From assembly GCA_003132445.1 (NCBI GenBank), contig PKXU01000129.1, positions 1 to 35,016 of the forward strand: a stretch of DNA of 35,016 nt. Reading direction: 5' to 3'. The position numbers were made by a program, and so were the translations under genes. The notes beneath the pieces were generated by a model, which was given only the letters and a program-made list of their open reading frames with translations, was not told the DNA's origin and did no database searches. Source of the DNA: Acidobacteriaceae bacterium (GTDB taxonomy: Bacteria; Acidobacteriota; Terriglobia; Terriglobales; Acidobacteriaceae). Of the stretch, positions 15,206 to 23,778 are shown one piece after another (the first letter of the stretch is position 1; each line of letters begins with the position of its first letter).

Positions 15206-17065
15206 TTACTCAGTCGCTAATTCATTTAACACCGGCGCGCGCAGCATACGCACGCGAAAGCTCCGCGGCTCATCCTGGGCAAACACAACTATTTCGTTGA
15301 TTCCTTTTTGGAGCCAGGGAGCGGGAACATAAAGAGTTTGCTGCGGTCCCAGGTTCCAGAAACGGCCCAGGGTGTGACCGTTGATCCAGACGGCGCCTTT
15401 GCCCCATCCGCGGGTGTCGAGAAACGCATCGCCGGTTTCCTGGAGATTGAATTGGCCGCGGTAGAACGCCGGACCGAGCGGCGCATCCGCGTTGGTTTTA
15501 GAAAAGCTCAACTTCGACAGATCATCCATGGGTAAAGGGTAGACATTCCAATCCGACAACTCTTTTCCTGCGAGACTGACGGCGCCATTGATTCCCTGGC
15601 GCTCGGAGCGCAACTTGGTGGTGAAGTTGATGCGGCCTGTTCCTTCAACGAGGATATCGAGAGTTGATCCAGCAGCGGCTTTAACCGGCAGCCGATCTTG
15701 CTGCAGCCTTCTGTCGAGCGTGCCGGCCAGTCTGCCGTCTAGGTAGATTCGCGCGTAACTGCGGAGTTCAGAAACTGCCAGCTCGCCTGACACCGGTTCT
15801 TTAATTTTCGTGCGGTACAGAATGTATCCGTACGACTGGCCGAACATCTCCATGGGCTGTGGTGTCTTCACAGCAACTGGGTTCGGTAGGTTCGGCCACA
15901 GGGGCGCGCTTTCTTTTAATTCAAACTCCGGGATTTCAATCACGGGCAACGGCGCTGGCGGGTCTGGAATCTTCACTCCCGGGCGATATTTGGCGATTAC
16001 TTCGCGGAACGCGAAATATTTTTTCGTCAGCGCGCCCGACTCGCTTACCGGCGAGTCGTAGTCATAACTGGTGACATCCGGCTCGTAGGTTTTGTCGAAG
16101 TTCGCACCATTCATGAAACCGAAGCTCGTTCCGCCGTGAAACATGTAGAGATTGATGGAGTAGCCGTGGCTCAAGATCCAATCCAATTCCCGCGCCTGCT
16201 GATTCAAGTCGGTAGCGTGATGCGCCGCACCCCAATGATCGAACCATCCATCCCAGTACTCTCCGCTCATCAGCGGACGGCCGGGACGAAACTTCTGCAG
16301 CTTGGCGAATTCCTCTTTCGCTTCGCCCGGACCGAAGTTCACGACGGCGTGAACATCGGGCAAAGTTCCGGCGGCAAGCTCGTCACCGCCATCCGCGGTG
16401 TAGAGCAGCACTTCTCCCAGGCCGGCTTTCTTGAGGGCTTGGAGAATGCGCTTCAGATATATTTTCTCATCTCCAAATGAGCCGTATTCGTTCTCTACCT
16501 GCACAGCGATGATTGGGCCGCCGCGCGTGATCTGAAGCGGGGCCAGTTCCCTGCCCAGGCGCTGCAGCCACCTTTCGGCGGGGACGAGGAACTTTTCATC
16601 GGCGCTGCGCAGGACGATGTTTTGGTTGGCGAGAAGCCACGCGGGAAAGCCCCCGAGATCCCACTCGGCGCACGAATACGGCCCCGGCCGAAGGATGACG
16701 TAAAGACCTTCTTCCTGCGCGGTGCGGATAAATGCGGCTACATCGCGCGAGCCGCTGAAGTCGTAGACTCCCGGCCTGGGCTCGTGCACATTCCAGAAGA
16801 CGTACGTTGAAATCGTGTTCAGGCCCATGGCTCGCGCCTTCTTGAGGCGGTCTCGCCAGTATTCGCGCGGTATGCGCTCGTAATGCAGTTCGCCCGAGAT
16901 GATCTGCAGCGGCTTGCCGTCGAGCGCGAAGTGGTCGCCTTCGATGGCAATATGGTGGACCGTCGCCGGAGCGTTTTGACTATGGGCTGCTGTAACGACC
17001 GCCAACGCGAGGGTCGTACGCAGAAGAAATGTTCTGAGCGCGGAACGAGGCGTCGATTCATTCAT
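15206..17065 (-). CDS. Secreted GH35 beta-galactosidase
   Basis: From ATG 17065 the protein has 619 residues. A signal peptide (TFLLRTTLALAVVTAAHSQ) precedes a GH35 TIM barrel. The barrel shows ISGELHYERIPREYWRDRLKKARAMGLNTISTYVFWNVHEP, the acid/base glutamate E193 in VENEYGS, and the nucleophile E269 in LMSGEYWDGWFDHWG. Beta-sandwich domains follow from about residue 400, including GWGKGAVWINGHTLGRFWNLGPQ, a typical GH35 closing motif. It should release terminal beta-linked galactose from plant or exopolysaccharide oligomers outside the cytoplasm. A GTG nine codons upstream (17092) is an alternative start; neither has a good SD. It is divergent from the S9 peptidase gene, with about 90 bases between starts. 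Confidence 0.93.
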   Translation of the reverse strand: MNESTPRSALRTFLLRTTLALAVVTAAHSQNAPATVHHIAIEGDHFALDGKPLQIISGELHYERIPREYWRDRLKKARAMGLNTISTYVFWNVHEPRPGVYDFSGSRDVAAFIRTAQEEGLYVILRPGPYSCAEWDLGGFPAWLLANQNIVLRSADEKFLVPAERWLQRLGRELAPLQITRGGPIIAVQVENEYGSFGDEKIYLKRILQALKKAGLGEVLLYTADGGDELAAGTLPDVHAVVNFGPGEAKEEFAKLQKFRPGRPLMSGEYWDGWFDHWGAAHHATDLNQQARELDWILSHGYSINLYMFHGGTSFGFMNGANFDKTYEPDVTSYDYDSPVSESGALTKKYFAFREVIAKYRPGVKIPDPPAPLPVIEIPEFELKESAPLWPNLPNPVAVKTPQPMEMFGQSYGYILYRTKIKEPVSGELAVSELRSYARIYLDGRLAGTLDRRLQQDRLPVKAAAGSTLDILVEGTGRINFTTKLRSERQGINGAVSLAGKELSDWNVYPLPMDDLSKLSFSKTNADAPLGPAFYRGQFNLQETGDAFLDTRGWGKGAVWINGHTLGRFWNLGPQQTLYVPAPWLQKGINEIVVFAQDEPRSFRVRMLRAPVLNELATE

Positions 17066-17156
17066 AGAAGGCGCGACTGATCCGAATTGCACGTTGACCG
17101 GCTGAAAAAGGCCTCTGCTAGACTCTCCTTTCTACCTTACTTTGAGGTTCCGCGTC

Positions 17157-19142
17157 ATGCGTTTATGCGCAATCTTTGCTGTTGCTGTCATAATCGGCAC
17201 TTTTGTGAACGAGACCGTTGGCCAGACCCTGCCTGTGCCCCAGGCGGTTACCGATCCCAAGAAGATTTCATCGAAGCCCAACGCACAGGTTGAAGCGCGC
17301 AGCCTGACCATTGAAAAGCTGTGGATGACGCGGCAGATTGGAGACGCAACCTGGTCGCCCGATGGCAAAAGCATCGCGTTCATTTCGAATATGAGCGGAC
17401 GGAATAATTTGTGGATCGTACCCGCCGAGGGCGGATGGCCGGTGCAATTAACCGTGAGCGATCAGCGGCAGACCGCGCCGGCGTGGTCGCCGGATGGCAA
17501 GTGGATCGCCTATCAGTCCGACTATGACGACGATGAGCAGTGGGATATTTTCTTGGTGTCGCCGAAGACGGGCAAAGTGGTGAACCTGACTAACACTCGG
17601 GAGATCGCCGAAATGGATCCGACGTGGTCGCCCGACGGCCGATATCTAGCCTATGCCGTGAAGCCGAAAACTTCAGCGGCTTACGAAATCGATGTTTACG
17701 ACACGCTTATGCGCGAGGTGAAGCACATCACCACGAATACTCCGCAAGACAAGAGCAATTCGAATCCCATCTGGTCGAGGGACGGGAAGTACATTGTCTA
17801 TACGCAAAGGCAGGCGAAGGGAACGGATTCCAACATTTTTATTGCCGACATGACGACGGGCAACATCGCGCTACTGACGCCGCATGCGGGTGAACAACGA
17901 TTTTCGGCAAACGATGTGTCCCCCGATGGCAAGCGAGTGCTGCTGACCTCGAATGCATCGAACGGCTACGAGAACGCCGGCTTGCTCGACATTGCAACGA
18001 AGACGGTCAAATGGCTGACTAGCGAAAAGTGGGAGATTCGCGGTGGCGAATTCTCGCCTGACGGCAAGCACATCACCTTCACCGCTGATGTTGACGGTAA
18101 TGAAGATGTTTACTTGGACGATCTCGACACCGGTAAATCGACCGCGCTGCCCATCCCGAAAGGTGTAAACCAACCTGTTGGCGGGCATTCGGCGTTCACT
18201 GCCGACGGCTCGCGCTTGCTCTACAGCCACAACGGGCCCACGGCCCCCAGCGATCTTTGGGTGTACGATCTCGCGAGCCGCAAGTCCCTACAGATCACGC
18301 ACTCGCTGGTCGCGGGCGTGCGATCCGAAGACATGGTTGAGCCGTATCTTGTGCACTATCCCAGCCGTGATGGCAAATGGACGATTTCGGCTTTCCTTTA
18401 TGTTCCGTTCAACATGGCACGGAACGGGCAGAATGCGGCGATCGTTTACATTCACGGTGGGCCGGCCTCACAGAGCATGAACTCCTTCAACCGCTTCGTG
18501 CAGTACGCGGCGAATCAGGGATACATGGTGCTTGCCCCCAACTATCGCGGCTCAACCGGGTACGGCAAAGAATTTCGGCAGGCAAATCTGTTCGATATGG
18601 GCGGCGGCGATTTGCAGGATGTGCTGGCAGGGGTCGACTGGATTAAGCAGACCGGACACCTTGATCCGAAGAAGATTGCGGTGATGGGCGGCAGCTATGG
18701 CGGATATTTGACCATGATGGCGGTCACAAAAGCCTCCGATGTATGGGCCGCGGGCGTAGCCGTTGTCCCGTTTGTCAATTGGTCCAGCGAAATTGAAAAT
18801 GAAGATCCCGTGCTGCAACAATCCGACATCGCGACGATGGGCGATCCCGTGAAAAATAAAGCGCTCTATGAAGAACGTTCGCCGATCAACTTCATCGATC
18901 AGATCAAAGCGCCGCTGCTGCTGCTGGCCGGAGGGCACGACCCGCGCTGTCCGAAGTCGGAGACGCAGCAGGTGGTCGATGCCATCAAAAAACGGGGGGG
19001 AACCGTAGATTACAAGATTTACGAAAATGAAGGTCACGGCTTCGCGCGCGTGGAGAACCAGATCGACGCCTACAAGCGCGTCGCCGATTTCCTGCTCGCG
19101 CATGTTGTCCCGGCTGACTGTAGTTGCTCGCTCACGGAATAG
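17157..19142 (+). CDS. Secreted S9-family prolyl oligopeptidase-like peptidase
   Basis: From ATG 17157, with GAGG nine bases upstream, the protein has 661 residues. It has a signal peptide to about residue 23, then a beta-propeller built of PD40/WD40-like repeats (TWSPDGKSIAFIS, AWSPDGKWIAYQS, TWSPDGRYLAYAV and others, residues 60-380). An alpha/beta-hydrolase domain follows with nucleophile S513 in GGSYGG, D595 in GGHDPRC and H627 in NEGHGF. This is the order of the dipeptidyl-peptidase/acylaminoacyl-peptidase branch of S9. It probably trims short peptides in the periplasm. The C-terminus VVPADCSCSLTE is unusual in carrying two cysteines beyond the fold. An earlier TTG (17142) is a less likely start. 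Confidence 0.93.
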   Translation: MRLCAIFAVAVIIGTFVNETVGQTLPVPQAVTDPKKISSKPNAQVEARSLTIEKLWMTRQIGDATWSPDGKSIAFISNMSGRNNLWIVPAEGGWPVQLTVSDQRQTAPAWSPDGKWIAYQSDYDDDEQWDIFLVSPKTGKVVNLTNTREIAEMDPTWSPDGRYLAYAVKPKTSAAYEIDVYDTLMREVKHITTNTPQDKSNSNPIWSRDGKYIVYTQRQAKGTDSNIFIADMTTGNIALLTPHAGEQRFSANDVSPDGKRVLLTSNASNGYENAGLLDIATKTVKWLTSEKWEIRGGEFSPDGKHITFTADVDGNEDVYLDDLDTGKSTALPIPKGVNQPVGGHSAFTADGSRLLYSHNGPTAPSDLWVYDLASRKSLQITHSLVAGVRSEDMVEPYLVHYPSRDGKWTISAFLYVPFNMARNGQNAAIVYIHGGPASQSMNSFNRFVQYAANQGYMVLAPNYRGSTGYGKEFRQANLFDMGGGDLQDVLAGVDWIKQTGHLDPKKIAVMGGSYGGYLTMMAVTKASDVWAAGVAVVPFVNWSSEIENEDPVLQQSDIATMGDPVKNKALYEERSPINFIDQIKAPLLLLAGGHDPRCPKSETQQVVDAIKKRGGTVDYKIYENEGHGFARVENQIDAYKRVADFLLAHVVPADCSCSLTE

Positions 19143-19281
19143 GAAATCCACGCCTTCAACTGAGGGCGCTGGGCAGCCGAGTTTTGTCAGCGCCGCATTT
19201 ACATCTGCAAAACTGCTCCCTGCATCTAAACTGTGTCTGGATTTCGGTACGTCCTGCTCTGCCAAACTTCAGGAGTTGAGT

Positions 19282-20412
19282 ATGAAAAGAACGCCTCAAT
19301 TAGTTCTGCCGCTTTTGCTTATGATCGTGCTGGGGTTTGGCTCCGGGTGCGCGAAAAAGCCGGATGACGCAAAGATTTCCAGCCAGATTCAAGGCAAGTT
19401 CAGCCTGGATTCCGGCCTTTCCAGCAAGCAACTCACAGTGCAGACTGACAATGGGGTAGTGACCCTTGGGGGCGCAGTCGACAATGAGGCGCAGCGCGAG
19501 GCTGCGAGTCGGCAGGCAGCATCTGTAGCGGGAGTGAGGGAAGTTGTGAACAACCTACAGGTAGGGAATTCGGCTGCCGCGCTTAATATACCAACCGCTG
19601 CGCCCACCACTACCCCGAGTCCCGCTGTCGCGTCGTCTGATAAAAGCACCAGCGGCACGCGTAAGAGACCGAGGAAGCCTCGCTCTTCTGAAAATCCTGT
19701 TGACACAGCTGATTCCGGGAATGATTCGAATGCGAGTGACAATGAGCCATCCATTACTGAGATAGCGCCGGAAACTCCGCCGCCCGTGTCGCCGTCTTCT
19801 CCGGATAATTCGACGGTGGTGCAAACACCGCCGGCTCCCCCGCCCGTTCCGAAAAAACTGATTATCGATCAGGGAACTCAGATCGCCATTCGTCTCATCG
19901 ATCCCATTGACAGCGAGAAAAATCAGAGCGGCGACACGTTTCATGCAACCCTGAACGCCGCTCTTACTTCGGATGGAGAGCAGGCGGTGCCTGCGGGTGC
20001 GGATGTTATAGGGCATCTTGTGGAAGTAAAAAGTGCGGGCAAATTCGCAGGACAGTCAGATGTCGTACTGCAACTCGACAGTCTTTCCGCGGGCGGCAAG
20101 ACTTACAGCCTGCAGACGGATCAATATCGCAAGCAAGGAAGTTCGCGCGGCAAAAACACGGCGGAAAAAGTTGGCGGAGGAGCGATTCTTGGAGGGATTA
20201 TTGGCGCTCTCGCCGGCGGGGGAAAAGGTGCGGCAATCGGCACCGCGGCCGGCGCAGGAGTTGGAGGCGGCGCCCAGGCAGCTTCGAAGAGTCAGCAAAT
20301 TAAACTTCCTTCGGAGACGGTTCTGAACTTCACGTTGCAGGCGCCTATTACGGTGGTGCAAACTTTGGGTCCGGAGGCAAACCGGCCCAAGCTGGCAGAC
20401 TCTCCGCAGTGA
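19282..20412 (+). CDS. BON-domain lipoprotein with glycine-zipper C-terminus
   Basis: From ATG 19282, with AGGAG at 19271-19275, the protein has 376 residues. A lipoprotein signal ends at C23 (GFGSGC, a loose lipobox). A BON domain follows at about 29-95 (DAKISSQIQGKFSLDSGLSSKQLTVQTDNGVVTLGGAV...VREVVNNLQV), a module linked to phospholipid or membrane contact. A Ser/Pro/Thr-rich linker spans about 100-190. A beta domain at about 193-290 (IIDQGTQIAIRLIDPIDSEKNQSGDTFHATL) is followed by a glycine zipper at 298-331 (GGGAILGGIIGALAGGG...). The layout suggests an outer-membrane-anchored envelope-stability protein; the exact role is unknown. The short glycosyltransferase-like gene begins 48 bases after its stop, so the two may be co-transcribed. 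Confidence 0.85.
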   Translation: MKRTPQLVLPLLLMIVLGFGSGCAKKPDDAKISSQIQGKFSLDSGLSSKQLTVQTDNGVVTLGGAVDNEAQREAASRQAASVAGVREVVNNLQVGNSAAALNIPTAAPTTTPSPAVASSDKSTSGTRKRPRKPRSSENPVDTADSGNDSNASDNEPSITEIAPETPPPVSPSSPDNSTVVQTPPAPPPVPKKLIIDQGTQIAIRLIDPIDSEKNQSGDTFHATLNAALTSDGEQAVPAGADVIGHLVEVKSAGKFAGQSDVVLQLDSLSAGGKTYSLQTDQYRKQGSSRGKNTAEKVGGGAILGGIIGALAGGGKGAAIGTAAGAGVGGGAQAASKSQQIKLPSETVLNFTLQAPITVVQTLGPEANRPKLADSPQ

Positions 20413-20460
20413 TTGCGGAGAGCATGTCGTGCGGGCGTCCGCGCAGCCTCTGAAACCCGG

Positions 20461-20940
20461 ATGACTTCAATCACAGCGGTACTGCACACGGAAAATGATG
20501 CTCTGCGGCTGGGGCGGGCGCTGGAAACGCTCTACGCGTGCGATCACCTTTTAATTATTGACCACGGGTCGCGCGACGCCACTCTGCGTGTCGCTCGCGA
20601 CTACGGCGCGAAAATTCTGTCTGCGACGACTGGCTTCGCCTCAGACAGCTATTCTCGAATCGCGCGCGACGGATGGATTTTCTCTCTTGAACCTTGCGAA
20701 TCTCTGACGGAGAAACTGGCCGCCAGTTTGTTCGAGTGGAAGTCGGAATCTTTTCACCCCAATGCGTCAGCATTTTCAGTTTTTCTTCGCGAAGAAACGG
20801 AGCAGGGCTGGATAGAAATCCCCAGCGCACAAACCCGCCTCGTTCCGCACCACTGGAGATCTTGGAAGGGAAAGCACCCGATGCACGAGCCTTCCGCGCC
20901 CGCCCTGGAGGGAGAATTATTGCGGTTCATTTTCCCGTAG
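20461..20940 (+). CDS. Short glycosyltransferase-2-like protein with altered catalytic motif
   Basis: The 159-residue product begins MTSITAVLHTENDALRLGRALETLYACDHLLIIDHGSRDATLRVARDYGAKIL. This is the nucleotide-binding half of a GT-A glycosyltransferase of the WaaE-like group, where IDHGSRD (33-39) stands for the usual D-x-G-S-x-D. The next expected motif, a Leu-Asp-x-Asp-Glu metal site, reads LEPCE at 76-80, so the usual aspartates are missing. Length is well below the usual 230-300 residues. It may be a non-catalytic homologue or a shortened relic. No SD is visible at ATG 20461. It follows the BON lipoprotein gene on the same strand. Confidence 0.7.
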   Translation: MTSITAVLHTENDALRLGRALETLYACDHLLIIDHGSRDATLRVARDYGAKILSATTGFASDSYSRIARDGWIFSLEPCESLTEKLAASLFEWKSESFHPNASAFSVFLREETEQGWIEIPSAQTRLVPHHWRSWKGKHPMHEPSAPALEGELLRFIFP

Positions 20941-21043
20941 GGGCGGACTATGCAGAGAAGGCTGGCCGTTTCATCTGCCCACTCGTGCCCTTACTTGTGA
21001 TTACCCTCACATTCGTTCATTGGACTCACGGATAGACTGCTAG

Positions 21044-21060
21044 GTTGTAAGGTTTGGGCC
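21044..21060 (+). promoter_or_regulatory. Upstream motif shared by two genes, copy 1
   Basis: GTTGTAAGGTTTGGGCC ends 21 bases before the cytochrome c start. The same 17-mer with one change is found at 23713-23729, before another secreted-protein gene. It could be a shared promoter or regulator site, or a short repeat. Confidence 0.35.
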
Positions 21061-21081
21061 AAGTAAGCCCAGGAGACACTT

Positions 21082-21525
21082 ATGCGTTTAACGAAGTTCA
21101 TCAGTCTGGCTATTATTTTGTTGGGGTTCTCGCTGCTTGCTCTTCAGCAGGCTCCCGCGCAGACCCCACCCACCGTCAAGCATGTTCCCATTACCAATGT
21201 TGCGTCGAATTCAGGGAAAGAGATGTTCAACAGCTATTGCGCCGTTTGCCATGGTAAAGAAGGCAGGGGCAACGGTCCTGCGGCTTCGGCCATGAAGACT
21301 GCACCGACCGATCTGACACTTCTGGCGCAGAAGAATAGCGGAAAATATCCCAGGGCTCACATCGCCGCGGTGATCAAGGGAGAGGCCACTACACCTTCGC
21401 ATGGCAGCCAAGATATGCCAGTATGGGGACCGTTATTTTCGAGCATCAGCCAAGGCAACGAAGCGCAGGTACAGCAAAGAATCAGCAACCTCGTCGACTA
21501 TATCGGAACTCTGCAGGCGAAATAG
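21082..21525 (+). CDS. Secreted monoheme c-type cytochrome
   Basis: The 147-residue protein starts at ATG 21082 after AGGAGA. It has a signal peptide ending LALQQAPAQ and one heme site CAVCH (C53, C56, H57). A likely sixth ligand is M112 in the DMPVWG motif, typical of class I cytochrome c. The spacing and the GKEGRGNGPAA sequence after the heme match the small cytochrome c domains (cytochrome_CBB3 type) that carry electrons in the periplasm. No oxidase or dehydrogenase partner gene lies next to it, so the electron partners are unknown. Confidence 0.93.
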   Translation: MRLTKFISLAIILLGFSLLALQQAPAQTPPTVKHVPITNVASNSGKEMFNSYCAVCHGKEGRGNGPAASAMKTAPTDLTLLAQKNSGKYPRAHIAAVIKGEATTPSHGSQDMPVWGPLFSSISQGNEAQVQQRISNLVDYIGTLQAK

Positions 21526-21852
21526 AAGTCCATAACATTTACGATTCCGGCAGAGCTTCGCAAGGGTATAGAGCGCGCTGAAAAGATTCTGCCGGAATCG
21601 TTCAACCTTATCCACGCAATGAGTGCTGCCCTGCGCCCGGTCAGAGGACGGGCACGTCATTGCAACCACGCGGCGGTCACTGCTTAATACCCCTTGGTTT
21701 TACTGCCCCTTGGCCTTTGGGCCAGTGACTTCAGTACCTTAGTCTGCCTCGCATGATCGCCTTATAATCCAATCAAGAACAGGTAATTTCAGCGTTCTTC
21801 GGGAGAGGCTCGCGCTGACGCGCAGGCTGCTTCTGGTGATCTCAAGAGACCC
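21526..21852. other. Intergenic region before prepilin peptidase
   Basis: This 327-base gap holds the 14-bp inverted repeat near its left end and two copies of CCCCTTGG at about 21690-21715. It should also hold the promoter of the prepilin peptidase operon, which I could not place. I see no gene in it. Confidence 0.5.
21541..21601. repeat. 14-bp perfect inverted repeat downstream of cytochrome c
   Basis: ACGATTCCGGCAGA (21541-21554) and TCTGCCGGAATCGT (21588-21601) are exact reverse complements 33 bases apart, starting 16 bases after the stop codon. It could be a terminator with a long loop or the ends of a very short mobile repeat. No T-run follows on the plus strand. Confidence 0.7.
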
Positions 21853-22773
21853 GTGGATCCTGTATTGGCATCGGCGATTTTTCTCTTCGGGCTGGCTTTT
21901 GGCAGCTTTCTGAATGTGTGTATCTATCGGCTGCCAAGAGGATTATCGGTGGTTGCGCCGCGTTCGGCATGCCCTAAGTGCAACCAGCCGATCGCGTTTT
22001 ACGACAATCTGCCGGTCCTGAGTTGGCTGATCCTGGGTGGGCGCTGCCGCCACTGCAAAGAGAAAATTTCGCCGCGTTATTGGATGATCGAATTGCTGAC
22101 CGGCTTTCTATTTCTGGCATGCTACTGGTATTTCGGACTAACGCTTTCTACGCTGAAATATTGCGTGTTCGCATTTTTGTTGCTGGGATTGATTTTCACC
22201 GATGCCGAAACGAAGCTATTACCGGACAAGTTGACCTTGCCCGGATTGGCGCTGGGAGTGATCTTCAGTTTGCTCGTCCCGGTAAATGATCTGGCGTCTC
22301 AATTCCTCTCGGGAATGGTGAGTTTGCCTTTTAGCGGCGACGTCTCATTGCGGCTCTTGTCGCTGCTCGACTCCCTTCTCGGCATGGCTGTGGGAGCATC
22401 GTTTATTTACGGCGCGGGCGCAATTTACCTTCGCTGGCGAGGCACCGAAGGAATGGGCTTCGGCGACGTCAAGCTGATGGCCATGGTCGGGGCGTTCCTG
22501 GGAATCAAGTTGACGATCTTCACGATTTTCACAGCATCGTTGGCGGGATCGATCTTCGGACTGCTAACTGTATTCGTGGTCTGGCTGAAGCGCACGCACC
22601 GTTTTATGAAACATCTGGCGAATGCGGCAGCGGCCCGGCGGCGCGGATGGCAATCAGCACAAGTCGTCTATCGGCATTATCAGATGCCGTTTGGGGTTTT
22701 TCTGGGAAGCATGTCTCTGGTGGCATTCTTCTTCGGCAATCGATTTCTGCACTGGTATGGAGGGCTCTGGTGA
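21853..22773 (+). CDS. pilD: Type IV prepilin peptidase/N-methyltransferase (A24)
   Basis: The 306-residue membrane protein starts at GTG 21853. It has the N-terminal cytoplasmic domain with paired zinc cysteines C40/C43 and C65/C68, typical of bifunctional enzymes that also methylate the new N-terminus. The two catalytic aspartates of the A24 family are D117 (FTDAETKLLPD) and D205 in GFGDVK. About seven hydrophobic helices are visible. It processes type IV pilins or type II secretion pseudopilins in the inner membrane. Its stop codon overlaps the start of the next gene (GTGA), so the pair is translationally coupled. No pilin genes are in the window. The C-terminal stretch after residue 240 (RFMKHLANAAAARRRGWQ) is longer than in many homologues. 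Confidence 0.93.
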   Translation: MDPVLASAIFLFGLAFGSFLNVCIYRLPRGLSVVAPRSACPKCNQPIAFYDNLPVLSWLILGGRCRHCKEKISPRYWMIELLTGFLFLACYWYFGLTLSTLKYCVFAFLLLGLIFTDAETKLLPDKLTLPGLALGVIFSLLVPVNDLASQFLSGMVSLPFSGDVSLRLLSLLDSLLGMAVGASFIYGAGAIYLRWRGTEGMGFGDVKLMAMVGAFLGIKLTIFTIFTASLAGSIFGLLTVFVVWLKRTHRFMKHLANAAAARRRGWQSAQVVYRHYQMPFGVFLGSMSLVAFFFGNRFLHWYGGLW

Positions 22774-23702
22774 AGATCCTCGCCAATCCGCTGCTGCTGC
22801 CCGCGATGCTGGTATTGGTGTGCGCGTCGTCTGCTTTTCTGCTGGGATTGTTCTTCATCCGCCGTCTCCGCGAAAACATTGCGGAAGAAAGCGATTTTTC
22901 GCCCAAGACCCCATCGCTTGAGACGCTGCCCTTGCACCTGTATAACACGGTGATTCAGCAACTCAAGCAGCAGAAGCATGAACTGCAGGTGCAATCGCAA
23001 GCCGAACAGCATCGCGCCCGCACGACCGAGAATTTCAGCCAGACTGTGCTTTCCAATCTTTCCAGCGGTGTCTTGGTCTTCGGATCAAATGGCCTCGTGA
23101 AAACTTCCAATCCTGCCGCGAAGACGATTCTGGGTTTCGCTTCCACCACCGGCATGGGACCGGAAGATATTTTCCGCGGCGCCTATGTCTGTCCTACACG
23201 GCCAGCCACGTCGCGAACGTCCGAAGATAAAGACAAAGAAGACGAAACCAAAGAAGATAAAAACCAAAACGACCGGTTGGCTCTGGCCGAGGAAATTCGG
23301 GCAGTCCTGCGCGAAGACAGCAAGCAGCGGCAGGTTGAAGCCGAATATGAGACGCCTTCGGGCCAGAAGCGCCTCATCGCGGTCACGGTATCCGCAATTC
23401 CAGCGCTGGATAGCAGTCTGCTTGGCGTCGCCTGCCTCATCAACGACCGCACCGAAATGGACGAAATCCGACGGCAGCAGGAATTGCAAGGCGAGATCTC
23501 GGCCGAGATGGCGCTGCAGTTGCGTACCTCGTTGACCACGATCTCCGGCTATGCCCAGCAACTTGCCAGCAGTCGCGATCCGGAATTGGCGAGACAACTG
23601 GCGATCGATATTGCTCACGAGGCCGCGCAACTGGATCACAGCATTGGAGGATTTCTGAGCAAGAAGCGGGCCGCGCACGCCGCGGCTGTCGGCACGGATT
23701 AA
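22770..23702 (+). CDS. Membrane PAS protein with degenerate histidine-kinase dimerisation segment
   Basis: The start is GTG 22770, with GGAGGG at 22759-22764 five bases upstream and a four-base overlap with the prepilin peptidase stop. The 310-residue protein has one membrane helix (about 8-30), a coiled coil (60-90) and a PAS domain (about 91-228, LSNLSSGVLVFGSNGLVKTSNPAAKTILGF). The PAS domain is interrupted by an acidic Lys/Asp/Glu-rich loop at 150-168. A segment like a HisKA helix follows (243-297, AEMALQLRTSLTTISGYAQQL). In HisKA the motif is S-H-E-L-R-T-P-L; here it is A-L-Q-L-R-T-S-L, so the phospho-acceptor His is L249. The protein ends before any ATPase domain. It probably works as a non-catalytic sensor or binding partner in type IV pilus control; that is inference. 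Confidence 0.85.
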   Translation: MKILANPLLLPAMLVLVCASSAFLLGLFFIRRLRENIAEESDFSPKTPSLETLPLHLYNTVIQQLKQQKHELQVQSQAEQHRARTTENFSQTVLSNLSSGVLVFGSNGLVKTSNPAAKTILGFASTTGMGPEDIFRGAYVCPTRPATSRTSEDKDKEDETKEDKNQNDRLALAEEIRAVLREDSKQRQVEAEYETPSGQKRLIAVTVSAIPALDSSLLGVACLINDRTEMDEIRRQQELQGEISAEMALQLRTSLTTISGYAQQLASSRDPELARQLAIDIAHEAAQLDHSIGGFLSKKRAAHAAAVGTD

Positions 23703-23712
23703 CTAGTAGCTT

Positions 23713-23729
23713 GTTGTAAGGTTTGGACC
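23713..23729 (+). promoter_or_regulatory. Upstream motif shared by two genes, copy 2
   Basis: GTTGTAAGGTTTGGACC matches the site at 21044-21060 in 16 of 17 positions. It ends 49 bases before the start of the coiled-coil protein gene. Confidence 0.35.
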
Positions 23730-23778
23730 GGCGCGCGTTGCTGGCTACCAGACGGAATAAAAGACTTAAAGGGGAATT

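Noticed and set aside
21690..21715. Direct repeat CCCCTTGG x2
   Set aside because: Eight bases in two copies is too little to assign a function.
23085..23678. 197-codon antisense frame over the PAS protein
   Set aside because: It is a shadow of the coupled, well-supported plus-strand gene.
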